From a virus, in IMG/VR virus record IMGVR_UViG_3300036944_000990, positions 1 to 64,000 of that record: a stretch of 64,000 bases of DNA; one strand, written 5' to 3'. Positions within the stretch are counted from its first letter, which is position 1; the number at the start of each line of letters is the position of its first letter. Both the position numbers and the translations under genes were made by a program. The notes under the pieces are model-generated. The model searched no databases. It was not told where the DNA came from and worked only from the letters and a program-made list of their open reading frames with translations. This document shows, piece by piece, positions 50,338 through 59,947 of this stretch.

Positions 50338-53169
50338 ATGAGTCGAAGTCCCGATTCGAACGAGTTGGCGCAACTGGGGTTGTCAACCCAGGAAAAGCGC
50401 CACGAACGCGTTAAGGCGTTCCGTCGTAACCCCACATCGGCAGCCGTGGTGAACAAACTGGTTCGGGAAAATCAAGGCCTCTATGACCGTGATACTCGGG
50501 CTAAAGACCAGTTGAACGTTGGTGGGTACCTGCGCCGTACTTCTGACGAAACCGCAGCCAACGTTACTGACTCCAGCAACCTGTATCAACTGTTGCCTGA
50601 CACCGAACTGGCCGAGCAAATTCTCGTCAGCTCTATTCTGGCACCAAAAGACATGGTCAATGTGGAGTTGAACTTCAACGTCAACAGTCCAAAAATTCCC
50701 TTGGAGATCTCAGGTCCGATGCTTGGCATCGTGGAAGAGTTCTTTACCAAGACCTATAAAATACCATCTCTTTTGCCGAAGATTTTGTCGGACGCGTTGT
50801 TTAAGCGCGGCAGCTACCCCATGTTGATTCTGCCAGAGAGTTCGATCGATGAGATCATTAACTCTTCAGGTCAAGTGGGTTTGGAAGACCTGTCTAACAA
50901 CGACCCTTTCAAACTGTCGGTCGGTATTCTGGGTAACGCTTTGGATAGCGTGGGTCAAGCCATCCCTCGCCGCAAAACCAACGTATCGATGGAATCGGCT
51001 CGCGACATCCTGTCTACTCGGGTGGGTACTTACAACCCCTCTGTCAATGCCAAAGGCAAAGATAAAAACCGGGTAGATCTCAAGGTGTTGGTGAGCGACA
51101 ACCCTGACGTGCTTAAAGCACCCTTCCTGTACAGCCGTGTCCGTAGTCAAGCGGTGAGTAACCGGTTGGGCCTTTCGATGGAATCTCGTGCTGAACTCAA
51201 CCGTTCCGACATCGAGGCTAGTTTCTACAAGCCACGTCAGTATCAATCCCGTGAAGTCGTAGGGTTGAAAACTGCAGCGCAGGTAGGTCGTCCTACGGTC
51301 GGTCACCCGTTGGTGATGCGTTTGCCTTCTGAGAGCATCATTCCGGTCCACGTGCCGGGCTCTCCTGAAGAACACGTAGGCTATTTCGTCCTATTGGATG
51401 CCACAGGTAACCCGCTGAACAAAGCCAACAAAGCCGACTACTACAACGACTTGGGTCACAACCTTCAAGCTAACCGGGAACTGGCCAGTCAATTGATTGC
51501 CCAGTCGACGCGTGCGGTAGAGGGTTGGCGTGACGGCACCATCGACACCGCCGTCGATGAAGCCACACGAATGTACGCAACGGTCGTTGAGAATGACCTG
51601 ATCTCTCGCCTGAAGAACGGGTTGTACAATGACACCGTAGAGATTGCACGACCGCTGGAAGTGTACCGGATCATGCTGGCGCGCACCTTTGCCAACATGA
51701 CTACACAGTTGTTGTATGTACCGGTGGAACTCGTCAGCTACATTGCTTTCGATTACAACCAGTACGGTGTGGGTCAATCCTTGTTGGAAAACAACAAGAT
51801 CCTGGCTTCTTTGCGTGTGAGTATGATGCTCGCCAACACCATGTCGGCCATCGACAACTCGGTGGCGCACACGGGCCTTAACATCACGCTGGACCCTGAT
51901 GATCCCGATCCCTCTACCACGGTAGAGAAATTGGTTCACAACTACGTCAATACGCGACGGGCAAGTTACCCCTTGGGTGCTTCCAGTCCTGTTGACATCA
52001 TCAACTTCCTTCAAAACGCCGGGGTCGATATTCACGTCAGTGGTAACCCTGCGTATCCGGAAACTCGGATGGAGGTTGAAGACCGGGGTCGGAGCATCGT
52101 AGAGCCTAACAACGAGCTGGAAGAGTCGTTGAAAAAGCGCTACCTGATGTCGTTGGGTCTGTCACCTGAAACTGTGGACAATAGCTACAACGTGGAGTTC
52201 GCGACGTCCATCGTGTCCTCTAACCTGCTGTTGACCAAACGTGTTGTGTTGTATCAAGACATGTTTACTGAGATGCTGTCGGATTTCTTCCGTAAGTACA
52301 TCAGTCAGTCGGGTGCCTTGCGAGATGCTCTACTCAAGTGTATTGCGTCTGCTCAACAAACGGCGGCTGAACAAGAAGCCAAAGAGAAAGAGGGACAAAG
52401 TCCTGCTGAAGAGAAAGCTCAAGCTTCCAACCAAGGACCTGAACTTCAAACGGATGGTAAAGAGCAGAACGAACAACACCTTGAGTGGTACCGTGAGTTT
52501 GTGATGGCTCTGTCTGTGTCCCTACCACGCCCTGACAACATCACCATCGAGCGTCAGCTGGAAGCATACGACAAGTATGTAGAAGCGCTGGAGAAGGTGG
52601 TAGATGCCTACATCAACAGTGAGTTCTTGGACGGCACTGCGTTGGGTGAACAGGCCGACCAAGTCGATGTTATCAAATCTGCCATTCTTGCGTACTTCAA
52701 ACGTAAGTGGCTGAACGAGAACAACGTCATGCCTGAGTTGCTTGACTTGGTAACCTTCAAAGATGAAAAGCATCCGATGTTGGACCTTCTGGAAGTGCAC
52801 AACGATCACATCACTGCGATCGGTGCCTCTATCCAAGGGTACATGGTTAAAGTGGCAGAAGCTCAGACTAAGCGTGATGAACTGAGCCGCGCCATTGAAG
52901 CCGACAAAGGCATCAAGTTGGGATCGGGTGACGAGTACGGTAGCGACAGTTCGTCTGATGACGACAGCGAAAGCTCGGACGATGATTTCGGAGACGATGA
53001 TGACATGGGCGGAATGGACGACGACATGGGCGGTGAAGACGAAGAGTTGGATGCTGAACCTGAAGCTGAAGCCGAACCTGAAGAAGAGGAAGCAGAAGAA
53101 GAATCTGATGCGGATCTCGAATCAACGGGCGGTGTTGCAGGGGATGGGGTAATCATTCAACCTGAGTGA
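50338..53169 (+). CDS. Portal-like protein with acidic tail, 943 aa
   Basis: The ATG at 50338 lies seven bases from AGGAG; a GTG at 50332 is too close. The central part has the portal look: a helical crown, FFTKTYKIPSLLPKILSDAL, then MLARTFANMTTQLLYVPVEL and LANTMSAIDNSVAHTGLN. Length fits large-phage portals (phiKZ gp129 class). The last ~80 residues are almost all Asp, Glu, Ser, Met and Gly (GDDDDMGGMDDDMGG). The portal forms the DNA gate at one capsid vertex. The call is by pattern and position, not by clear motif. Confidence 0.55.
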   Translation: MSRSPDSNELAQLGLSTQEKRHERVKAFRRNPTSAAVVNKLVRENQGLYDRDTRAKDQLNVGGYLRRTSDETAANVTDSSNLYQLLPDTELAEQILVSSILAPKDMVNVELNFNVNSPKIPLEISGPMLGIVEEFFTKTYKIPSLLPKILSDALFKRGSYPMLILPESSIDEIINSSGQVGLEDLSNNDPFKLSVGILGNALDSVGQAIPRRKTNVSMESARDILSTRVGTYNPSVNAKGKDKNRVDLKVLVSDNPDVLKAPFLYSRVRSQAVSNRLGLSMESRAELNRSDIEASFYKPRQYQSREVVGLKTAAQVGRPTVGHPLVMRLPSESIIPVHVPGSPEEHVGYFVLLDATGNPLNKANKADYYNDLGHNLQANRELASQLIAQSTRAVEGWRDGTIDTAVDEATRMYATVVENDLISRLKNGLYNDTVEIARPLEVYRIMLARTFANMTTQLLYVPVELVSYIAFDYNQYGVGQSLLENNKILASLRVSMMLANTMSAIDNSVAHTGLNITLDPDDPDPSTTVEKLVHNYVNTRRASYPLGASSPVDIINFLQNAGVDIHVSGNPAYPETRMEVEDRGRSIVEPNNELEESLKKRYLMSLGLSPETVDNSYNVEFATSIVSSNLLLTKRVVLYQDMFTEMLSDFFRKYISQSGALRDALLKCIASAQQTAAEQEAKEKEGQSPAEEKAQASNQGPELQTDGKEQNEQHLEWYREFVMALSVSLPRPDNITIERQLEAYDKYVEALEKVVDAYINSEFLDGTALGEQADQVDVIKSAILAYFKRKWLNENNVMPELLDLVTFKDEKHPMLDLLEVHNDHITAIGASIQGYMVKVAEAQTKRDELSRAIEADKGIKLGSGDEYGSDSSSDDDSESSDDDFGDDDDMGGMDDDMGGEDEELDAEPEAEAEPEEEEAEEESDADLESTGGVAGDGVIIQPE

Positions 53170-53178
53170 TCCAAGGCA

Positions 53179-53220
53179 AAAAAAAAACAGGAGGGGAAAC
53201 CCTCCTGTTATGCCGCATAA
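53179..53220 (+). terminator. GNRA hairpin with TATGCCG arm
   Basis: Stem ACAGGAGGG with GAAA loop, then TATGCCGCATAATA. It follows the portal-like gene; an A-run precedes it. Confidence 0.75.
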
Positions 53221-53223
53221 TAA

Positions 53224-53247
53224 GTCAGGGAGCCGAAGCCCCCTGAC
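53224..53247 (-). terminator. UUCG hairpin
   Basis: GTCAGGG-A-GC / GC-C-CCCTGAC with loop CGAA on plus (TTCG on minus). It ends the minus-strand gene at 53257, side by side with the plus-strand terminator. Confidence 0.65.
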
Positions 53248-53256
53248 CTACCATAC

Positions 53257-55533
53257 TTACAGAGCAGTTACACGACGTACCAGCATCGAACCTGGAACCA
53301 GCCAGCCACGATGGACTTCCAGTACGTTACCCACACTGTCCACGAAGTAGTGGTGTTTAACCCGCTTCTTCTGATCGCCGTGGTGACGACCAAAGGAGGC
53401 ACGAATGGCACCCAAGAGGGCTTCATCCATTTCCTTCGTGATTTGCAGTGCTTCATCGTCGCGGAACTCCGGACCGAACACACCCGGCAGGTGCACCACT
53501 ACATTCTTCTCAACCAGCGACAGCACTGACTGATACTGACGACGCTGCTCTTTTGGAGTTTTGTCGATCAGCTCATACAGGTATGCCGACTGGTCATCAC
53601 CGGTCAGTACTTCCAGAGCCGGCAATGCGATTGCGCTGTAGCGCTCCTTGTTCAGGGTGTGCCACATGGTGTGGTAACCATCCGAACGAATGGCGTCGCC
53701 CAAGGCATCCATATCGTAGATGAAGTCATCAATGTTCAGCCCTTTGCCATAGCCCAGGTTATAGGCCAGTGCATCATTGACAGCTTCGGTCAGGATGGAG
53801 TTCAGTTTGGACTTCAGCAGCATGTCCATGTCGGCATCACGCAGCATTGCAGACAGCTCTACCAACGTTTCACACTGACGCAGCTCAGAGAGCTTAGCCA
53901 GATGCGGCTTGGACAGGAACAGCGGTGTCACCTTACGGAAGCTGTACTCCACTGGCATGTCTTCTGGCACATCGTGACAGATCATTTCCTTGTGGTAGTT
54001 CAGTTCGGCCTCTTCGAAGGTATGGCACGCCTTCTTGAGATCGAGGAGGAGGATATCCACCGGGGTGGGTTCCTGACCTTCTTCCAGTTTGGATTGAGCT
54101 TCTTCGTGCTCTTTGAGTTTCTCGACCGGCAGGGGTTCATGCGTCAACGCAGACCACGGTACCTCAGCGACCTTGACGTCCTCAGGCAGACGGTAATCAA
54201 GGCTCTTACGGATTTCGTGGTTCATGTATTGCATGCTAGACCTCAGATCGTCTTCGATTTCGACCAGTTTCTCACGGATAAACATCGACCCGTCAGGATT
54301 GATCTTACGGATGTGGAACTTCATGAAGCGCTCAGGATCGCAGAACAATCCATAAGGCTGCGCCGGATCGTAGCTGACCTTCCAGCCACTGGAGTAAGCG
54401 GGACGTACTTCTTCACCCGATTCCAGTACCAGTTGATCCCACAGACGATTGGGGTCCGAGGCAATGAAGCCCATCTTGTTGACGAACTGGAGACCCGACA
54501 GATCCAGAGGATGGAACTCACCCGGATTTTCCAGCGACTCGATTACCGTCATCTGCTTCGGTTTGCCGGTAGGCTGTTCCTGAACAGGTGCTTGGGTTTG
54601 AGCCGGCGGGTTGTAGGACCCTTGTTGAGTTTGCGGGACAGCACCCGACCCATAACGCTGCGAAGTTTCAGAACCCCATTCTTCCATGATCGCATCTACT
54701 CCCTGTAGTTTGGTCACTTCGACTTGCTGTTCTTCTTGAGAACTCTGGACTGCCGGGGTGTACGAGTTGCGCTCGTTGCTCCGACTAACCACAGCATCAG
54801 CGGTGTTGTTGTGCTGATTCTGTTGGCCCGCCCAGCTGGGCTGCTGCATTTGATTGCCCCACCCTTGCTGCGGTTGACCCCAACCAGACTGTTGGGTCTG
54901 TTGTGGCCAGTTCTGCTGCATCGGTTGTTGTTGGGTTTGGGCGGCTGCCCACTGACCACGCGGTTGCTGGAACTGCATGGAGTTCTGTCCCCACCCTTGT
55001 TGCATCGGTTGTTGCATACCACCCCAACCACCCTGCATCTGCTGACGCATTTGGCCGATGCGCTGGGAGATTTGCTGATAGGTCGCAAGCAACGCTTGGA
55101 TTTCTTGCTGCTGCTGAGGCGGCATGCCGTTCATCAGTGCAGGAAACTTCTGCGTGTAGATCGCAGCCAAACAGCTAGCCACTTGGTTGGCAGCTTGGAC
55201 GATAGCCGCTTCGGGGTTGTTGCCTACTTGGCCGGAGCTAAGGAGAACAAACGCAAAGTCCGACACCGCCATGAAAGCGCTTTCGAACTCTGGGTTGACC
55301 CAGCGGTTCTGCGACAGCATGTTCGCAGTGAAGCAGCGCAGCGGGTTGCGGCCCGCGTTATCTTGAACCACCTTGATCAGATACCCAGCCACCATCGGGT
55401 TGAACTGTTGCATTTGGGGCAGGGAATTGAAGTTGAAGGAGACCGGGATGTTCGGAGCACTCGGGTAGAAGTTCTCCTGCATCGGACGGTCGATAGGTAC
55501 AGGAAGCGAACCGTACATGGGTTGTTGGTACAT
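53257..55533 (-). CDS. Probable virion protein with Gln-rich N-terminal region, 758 aa
   Basis: ATG after AAGGA. Residues about 125-250 are extremely rich in Gln, Gly, Trp and Pro (QGGWGGMQQPMQQGWG and similar), which suggests a disordered or sticky segment. The N-terminal 100 residues and the C-terminal ~500 look folded, with many helices. It lies next to the portal-like gene in the capsid block, so a head-internal or scaffold protein is possible. Not recognised. Confidence 0.62.
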   Translation of the reverse strand: MYQQPMYGSLPVPIDRPMQENFYPSAPNIPVSFNFNSLPQMQQFNPMVAGYLIKVVQDNAGRNPLRCFTANMLSQNRWVNPEFESAFMAVSDFAFVLLSSGQVGNNPEAAIVQAANQVASCLAAIYTQKFPALMNGMPPQQQQEIQALLATYQQISQRIGQMRQQMQGGWGGMQQPMQQGWGQNSMQFQQPRGQWAAAQTQQQPMQQNWPQQTQQSGWGQPQQGWGNQMQQPSWAGQQNQHNNTADAVVSRSNERNSYTPAVQSSQEEQQVEVTKLQGVDAIMEEWGSETSQRYGSGAVPQTQQGSYNPPAQTQAPVQEQPTGKPKQMTVIESLENPGEFHPLDLSGLQFVNKMGFIASDPNRLWDQLVLESGEEVRPAYSSGWKVSYDPAQPYGLFCDPERFMKFHIRKINPDGSMFIREKLVEIEDDLRSSMQYMNHEIRKSLDYRLPEDVKVAEVPWSALTHEPLPVEKLKEHEEAQSKLEEGQEPTPVDILLLDLKKACHTFEEAELNYHKEMICHDVPEDMPVEYSFRKVTPLFLSKPHLAKLSELRQCETLVELSAMLRDADMDMLLKSKLNSILTEAVNDALAYNLGYGKGLNIDDFIYDMDALGDAIRSDGYHTMWHTLNKERYSAIALPALEVLTGDDQSAYLYELIDKTPKEQRRQYQSVLSLVEKNVVVHLPGVFGPEFRDDEALQITKEMDEALLGAIRASFGRHHGDQKKRVKHHYFVDSVGNVLEVHRGWLVPGSMLVRRVTAL

Positions 55534-55597
55534 AACAGTTATCCTTAAGCGCTAGGCTTATCAGTTTAGTGCGAGAAAGGGGTTGACCCTAAGGCCG

Positions 55598-57265
55598 TTA
55601 GTGCGTGTGTTGAATCTTTTTCTGTACGCTGTTTAGCAGTTTGACAAACCGCTGGTTACGCTTGACGCGACGCCCTTCTTCCAGTTGCAGGTACGGGTTG
55701 GTCCGTGTGCGACCGTCAGGGCTGGTCTTGGGTAGGTTGTTGTAACTTCCTACCTCAGCGATAGATGCGTGCAGATACTTCGATGGATCGGTCAGGGTCG
55801 TCTTCTTGTTTCCACGACCACCGCCAGTGGCACTGGTTTGCGGTACCAGGATCGAGGTGATCTTGAAGTACATGTTGTCGCCGGGACTTGAGATCCCCGC
55901 CACTTCACCGTGACCACGGTTCATCTTAGCAATTTCCTCTTGACCAATCTTGGTCTTGAGAGCGCCAATGATCTCCTCTTTAACCTTGGCTTTCTTGATG
56001 ATTTTCTGGAGGGTGAACTTAAAGTGAGAGATGGCCTTATTGATATCGAACAGTGCATAACGCAGAACCATCAGTTCCTTGTCATACATCGTTGACTCAA
56101 CGTTATCCGGTCGAATGACCATCTCAGCCAACATTTCGATCGCGCTGTTGAACAACATGTAGATGTCATCCGCCACCACACCAACGCTGGCCAGATCCAT
56201 ACGAGAGCGTTCGTCCATGTACTCATCCAACGATTCAATGTGAGTATCCACATCGTCAGAGAGCTTAGCTTCACTTTGACCTGACCCGAAGATCAAGTAT
56301 CCCATCAGGACTCGCCACAAGCGCGTGTTGTCCACGAACTCAGGTTCAATCCGGTCAGGGAAATGGTCCACTACATAGAAGAAGGATGCGATCAGTGCCT
56401 GCAGACCAATGCTGAGGTAATCCTTGCGCACTGCCAGCCGTAGGTTACTTGGGAAGTACACCCGTTTACCATTGGCACCTGGAGCAACCTTCAGTGTTCT
56501 GGGTAGATCCTTAACACTCTCGCAGATCAACCACTCTGAACGATCCATTCGCTCGTAGTTGATGGTGTCAGGATATCCCACTCGAACATCACAACCCGGC
56601 ACCAGTTTTTGGAACGCTTCAGTAACACCGTACTTGCAGAACAAGTAATGACCCAGCGTATGCTTGGCCTTCACAAAGTACTGCCCCTGTCGTTTTGCGC
56701 TGTCTTGGTTATAGATCGTCGACCAAGCAACGTTTGCTTCCACGCAGTACAGCGCATCCGCAGGCTCAGACTCCATCGACCCGACTTCGTTGTACTTATA
56801 GTCCAACCGTTCGAACGTCAACTTTGCCACTTGCACTGGGATGAAGATGCTGTCAGAACCATAGCTGATTGCTCGGTCAGCCAATACAGGACTGATCGAA
56901 AAAGTACTGCCCCGAATGGAGATCAACCCGGCTTGACGCACATACGGCAAGTATATGTAACGGTCTGGCAGGTCTTCCCCGTCATAGCGAAACTTATACT
57001 TCATCATGAAGAAGTCAGAACGAGCGATGTCGATCGTGTACCGGTTGTTGCGTTTGCGGGTGATCTCTTGGTATTCCTCTTGGGGCGTGCAGCGCGAGCA
57101 CCCAACGTATTTCAACTTCTCAGGGAAGCTCTTTGAAATACTGCGAAAGAGAGAGTCAACATAGAGTTCCACTCCTTTCATTTGTTCGACGGCCAACCCA
57201 TTCATGATACTTGAGTTGAACTTGGGTGTTGCGTCAGCAACCAAGCTAAAGAGATTCATATCCAC
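55598..57265 (-). CDS. Large protein near the capsid gene, possible RNA polymerase beta N-terminal-like
   Basis: Start is a GTG at 57265 (or ATG at 57259). The segment IRGSTFSISPVLADRAIS, later IFIPVQVAKLTFERL, resembles the early part of beta subunits, where I..G.....S.VL is followed by a strand pair. In phiKZ the RNA polymerase subunit gp123 is encoded close to the capsid gp120, which would fit. The match is weak and by eye, so an unrelated virion protein is just as possible. A CxxC (VGCSRCTP) near residue 55 could bind zinc. Confidence 0.5.
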   Translation of the reverse strand: MDMNLFSLVADATPKFNSSIMNGLAVEQMKGVELYVDSLFRSISKSFPEKLKYVGCSRCTPQEEYQEITRKRNNRYTIDIARSDFFMMKYKFRYDGEDLPDRYIYLPYVRQAGLISIRGSTFSISPVLADRAISYGSDSIFIPVQVAKLTFERLDYKYNEVGSMESEPADALYCVEANVAWSTIYNQDSAKRQGQYFVKAKHTLGHYLFCKYGVTEAFQKLVPGCDVRVGYPDTINYERMDRSEWLICESVKDLPRTLKVAPGANGKRVYFPSNLRLAVRKDYLSIGLQALIASFFYVVDHFPDRIEPEFVDNTRLWRVLMGYLIFGSGQSEAKLSDDVDTHIESLDEYMDERSRMDLASVGVVADDIYMLFNSAIEMLAEMVIRPDNVESTMYDKELMVLRYALFDINKAISHFKFTLQKIIKKAKVKEEIIGALKTKIGQEEIAKMNRGHGEVAGISSPGDNMYFKITSILVPQTSATGGGRGNKKTTLTDPSKYLHASIAEVGSYNNLPKTSPDGRTRTNPYLQLEEGRRVKRNQRFVKLLNSVQKKIQHTH

Positions 57266-57285
57266 GTTAGTTTAACCCTGCTGTG

Positions 57286-58464
57286 TTAGCGTAACGCAAG
57301 GAATAAAGCAGCACCAGCACCAATTAACCCAGGAACCCACTTGAAGAACTCAGAGCTGTCTTTACGACTGTAACTGCGTTCCTCGTAATGGTCTTTACGA
57401 TGAAGTGACTCCATGGAGCGTTGGTGCTCCAAAGTAGCCACCTCCTCCTTCAGTCGCATCAAGCGAATTGACTGTTCAGATTCTTGGCGCTTCCACTCAT
57501 TCTCGCGAGTTCTGCGGGCCTCCTCTTCCTGGAGACGCTCCAGTTCGAAAGCTCGCTTCTGTTCATCAAAGGCTCTATCGTGATTAAGCTTAGCGGCGTT
57601 GAACTCAGCAAGGTCACGCTTAAGTTGGAGTGCACGCTCTTCCAACTCACGACGTTGTTCCTCACTGATGTCACCCAATATCCGAGCTTCCTCAATGGTC
57701 TTGAAGAACCCCAAATACTGCTCAGCTTCCTCGAACGTATAGAGCATAGCGATTGGTGGTGGCACAACACCATTGTCCCCAATCGGTGCAGTTTTGGCGT
57801 GGTATACTCCACTTAGCCGACTGCGGTCCACAATAGGACTGATCTCGTAAATTTCCTTATTAATGTTGATATACCGTTTACCGTAGATCCCCTCGTTGTC
57901 TACGATCTGAATGGCGTAACCAAATGAGCCTACTGTGTTGATTGTTTCCTCTCGTCCTACAAGGTAGTTTCGAATACCGTCGAGGTTGTGAGGATGACGC
58001 GGGACATAGTGCCCCTGCATCGTGGAGACCACGATGTCAAGGTTTGTGAGATAAAGGGAGCCACCTCCTGCTTTGAGCTGTTCTTTGGTCACAGCGTAGG
58101 TTATAGAAGTTGCCATCTTACCGAAGGCACCCTCTTTTACAGAGCCGTGACGTATGGCATCACGCAATGCTCGTGATGTTTCACACTTCGCATTAGATAG
58201 ACGCTCAATGTCAATTTTTACACTTCTGTTGTAGGTGAAAGTGAATCTCACCAAGAAGGTATTGGGATACTCGATACGCATGGGTGCGATGGTAATCGGA
58301 AGGCCCGACCGACTCACCAGCGTAACTGGTTCGGACAGGCCGTTGTAAAACTCCTTTTCCATTTTGCAGGGAGTAGTCTCCCCTGAGTTGGGATTGAAGG
58401 GTTGGTCTAAGATGTTTGCCAGGGCATTAATAGCTTCTGGATGATGAATGTACTGGTGCGTCAT
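57286..58464 (-). CDS. Coiled-coil protein with C-terminal membrane anchor, 392 aa
   Basis: ATG at 58464 after AGG. Residues 1-265 look globular and beta-rich; about 270-350 is a long charged coiled coil with many Glu, Arg and Gln; the last 16 residues (VPGLIGAGAALFLALR) are hydrophobic and fit a membrane helix. A tail-anchored protein of the inner membrane, or a virion protein with a hydrophobic end. Promoter motif TATATATTATCAAG lies 33 bases upstream. Confidence 0.65.
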   Translation of the reverse strand: MTHQYIHHPEAINALANILDQPFNPNSGETTPCKMEKEFYNGLSEPVTLVSRSGLPITIAPMRIEYPNTFLVRFTFTYNRSVKIDIERLSNAKCETSRALRDAIRHGSVKEGAFGKMATSITYAVTKEQLKAGGGSLYLTNLDIVVSTMQGHYVPRHPHNLDGIRNYLVGREETINTVGSFGYAIQIVDNEGIYGKRYININKEIYEISPIVDRSRLSGVYHAKTAPIGDNGVVPPPIAMLYTFEEAEQYLGFFKTIEEARILGDISEEQRRELEERALQLKRDLAEFNAAKLNHDRAFDEQKRAFELERLQEEEARRTRENEWKRQESEQSIRLMRLKEEVATLEHQRSMESLHRKDHYEERSYSRKDSSEFFKWVPGLIGAGAALFLALR

Positions 58465-58496
58465 TGTGCGTAGCCTTTTCTACTGACCACATTCAT

Positions 58497-58510
58497 CTTG
58501 ATAATATATA
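58497..58510 (-). promoter_or_regulatory. Promoter-like TATATATTATCAAG
   Basis: On the minus strand, 33 bases before the start at 58464; same family as 43559 and 59902. Confidence 0.45.
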
Positions 58511-58530
58511 CCTGTTTTTACTTTCAATCC

Positions 58531-58568
58531 CAAAAAAAAAAATAAGGGACTAGGTCCCTTATTTTTTA
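58531..58568 (-). terminator. Rho-independent terminator
   Basis: ATAAGGGAC-TAG-GTCCCTTAT with a T-run on the minus strand, ending the gene at 58575. T-rich on both strands, so it may act in both directions. Confidence 0.8.
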
Positions 58569-58574
58569 TGCTGG

Positions 58575-58931
58575 CTACTCAGCCCCGTTAACCGGCTCGT
58601 AGCGTACTGCAAGATCTTCGAAGAAAGCATTGTCATCTTCGAGTGCTTGTAGCGAGGTCACGCGAGTCATCCGGCGCCGGACGTTAGCGGTGATCAGGAA
58701 GAAGTCCGAACGCCCAGCGCCCGAGACCTGAAAGCCTGCATCACGAATCTCGGTGATCATGCCACTGACGGTGGAGTCTTCGATGCGACTACGGCCGGTA
58801 ATGGCCGTCAGTTCACCACGCGTGAATTGAACTTCAACATCATCCAGGCAACCGAACTTCAGGTTCAGTTCCAGACGGTTTTGCAGCAGGGTGATGATGT
58901 GTTTGCCCAGATCTTTATTACTCAGTTTCAT
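58575..58931 (-). CDS. Hypothetical protein, 118 aa
   Basis: ATG at 58931 with AGAGAG upstream. The protein begins MKLSNKDLGKHIITLLQNRL; it has helix then strands with two Arg-rich patches (RRRMTRVTSLQ). Size and basic character suit a small DNA- or RNA-binding protein, but no motif is clear. Confidence 0.6.
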   Translation of the reverse strand: MKLSNKDLGKHIITLLQNRLELNLKFGCLDDVEVQFTRGELTAITGRSRIEDSTVSGMITEIRDAGFQVSGAGRSDFFLITANVRRRMTRVTSLQALEDDNAFFEDLAVRYEPVNGAE

Positions 58932-58984
58932 TAGAGGTTCTCTCTGTACAGTTTAAGGTTAAGGATTCTCGACGCTCTTCTTTC

Positions 58985-59197
58985 TTACCGAGCCAGCTGC
59001 AAGGTACTATTGCGTAGCATTTGAATCTGATTGAGCTTCATCTGTAAGGTTTGAAGCTCCTGATTCAGTTGAGGGACTTTACTTAAATCGAAAGTCTCTG
59101 CATGCTCTTTGAGTTTCTCTCTGAACTCCAACATCAACGCGTATTCGATCTGAGCAAAGCTATCGGCCGCTTGTGTTACAGTGGTTGCTACTGACAT
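58985..59197 (-). CDS. Small coiled-coil protein, 70 aa
   Basis: ATG after GGGG. It starts MSVATTVTQAADSFAQIEY and is a single helical run with heptad-like Leu and Ile (QELQTLQMKLNQIQML). Probably a small helical partner in the virion or assembly. Not recognised. Confidence 0.6.
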   Translation of the reverse strand: MSVATTVTQAADSFAQIEYALMLEFREKLKEHAETFDLSKVPQLNQELQTLQMKLNQIQMLRNSTLQLAR

Positions 59198-59217
59198 GAG
59201 TCTATCCCCATTAAAGT

Positions 59218-59496
59218 TTAAACGGATTTGGCCACCAGAACAAATTGACGTTCTTTGACCATCTCTTCTACGGTGTCTTCATCGAACATTGCGTTCGACG
59301 TATTACGCTTCCAACTGAATTGAGTTTTGACGAGGGTGTCAAAGTACTTGTGGCCATCGGCTTCAAAAACACCGCAGACCATCCAAATATCAGCACCGGT
59401 AGCAGCACGGGCCAGATACAACTCTTGTGGCATCTCGTCATCAACACCAACACGAGCGACTTGTTGGAAGACGTACATTGCTTTAATCAGATCCAT
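59218..59496 (-). CDS. Hypothetical protein, 92 aa
   Basis: ATG at 59496 has AAGGAG; the open frame upstream to 59556 lacks one. Mixed strands and helices (DIWMVCGVFEADGHKYFD), no motif recognised. In the minus-strand run leading from the capsid gene. Confidence 0.6.
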   Translation of the reverse strand: MDLIKAMYVFQQVARVGVDDEMPQELYLARAATGADIWMVCGVFEADGHKYFDTLVKTQFSWKRNTSNAMFDEDTVEEMVKERQFVLVAKSV

Positions 59497-59564
59497 TTTC
59501 GTTCTCCTTAGAACTAGATAAGACTGGGAAGACCTTTTGTCTCCCCAGGGTAACAAACGATGGG

Positions 59565-59849
59565 TTACCGGTACACGTGACAGAGTTCTTGAAACAACTC
59601 TTCACTAATACCGAACTCCGCGTTCAGAAAGATCAACCCTTGGTAGGATTGAACTCGTCCGAACAACACCCCTGCATCGTAACCCAACGACTTGCGGGAT
59701 TTGAGTCGATCCACTTCCTTGTAGGTCTCCTCAGGAGTAATGGGCTTATTCGCCGCACTCCAGCCTCGGAAGAACTCCCCGTGTTTCATGGCCAACGATT
59801 CGTTGGGACACAGGCTACGGTTGAAGTGGGTATTGTAAACTGGTACCAT
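59565..59849 (-). CDS. Hypothetical protein, 94 aa
   Basis: ATG at 59849 has AAGGAG. It starts MVPVYNTHFNRSLCPNES; alpha/beta, no motif recognised. First gene after the promoter-like motif at 59902, so probably read from its own promoter. Confidence 0.6.
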   Translation of the reverse strand: MVPVYNTHFNRSLCPNESLAMKHGEFFRGWSAANKPITPEETYKEVDRLKSRKSLGYDAGVLFGRVQSYQGLIFLNAEFGISEELFQELCHVYR

Positions 59850-59901
59850 AATAGATTCTCCTTAGAATCTTGGGGATGAATACAGTTATTTGTATTCTAT
59901 T

Positions 59902-59916
59902 CCCTTGAGTAATATA
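59902..59916 (-). promoter_or_regulatory. Promoter-like TATATTACTCAAGGG
   Basis: On the minus strand, 53 bases before the start at 59849. It contains the full TATATTAC core known from phiKZ early promoters. Confidence 0.5.
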
Positions 59917-59947
59917 GATCTGAAATTTTTTTAACTAGAAAATAGAC

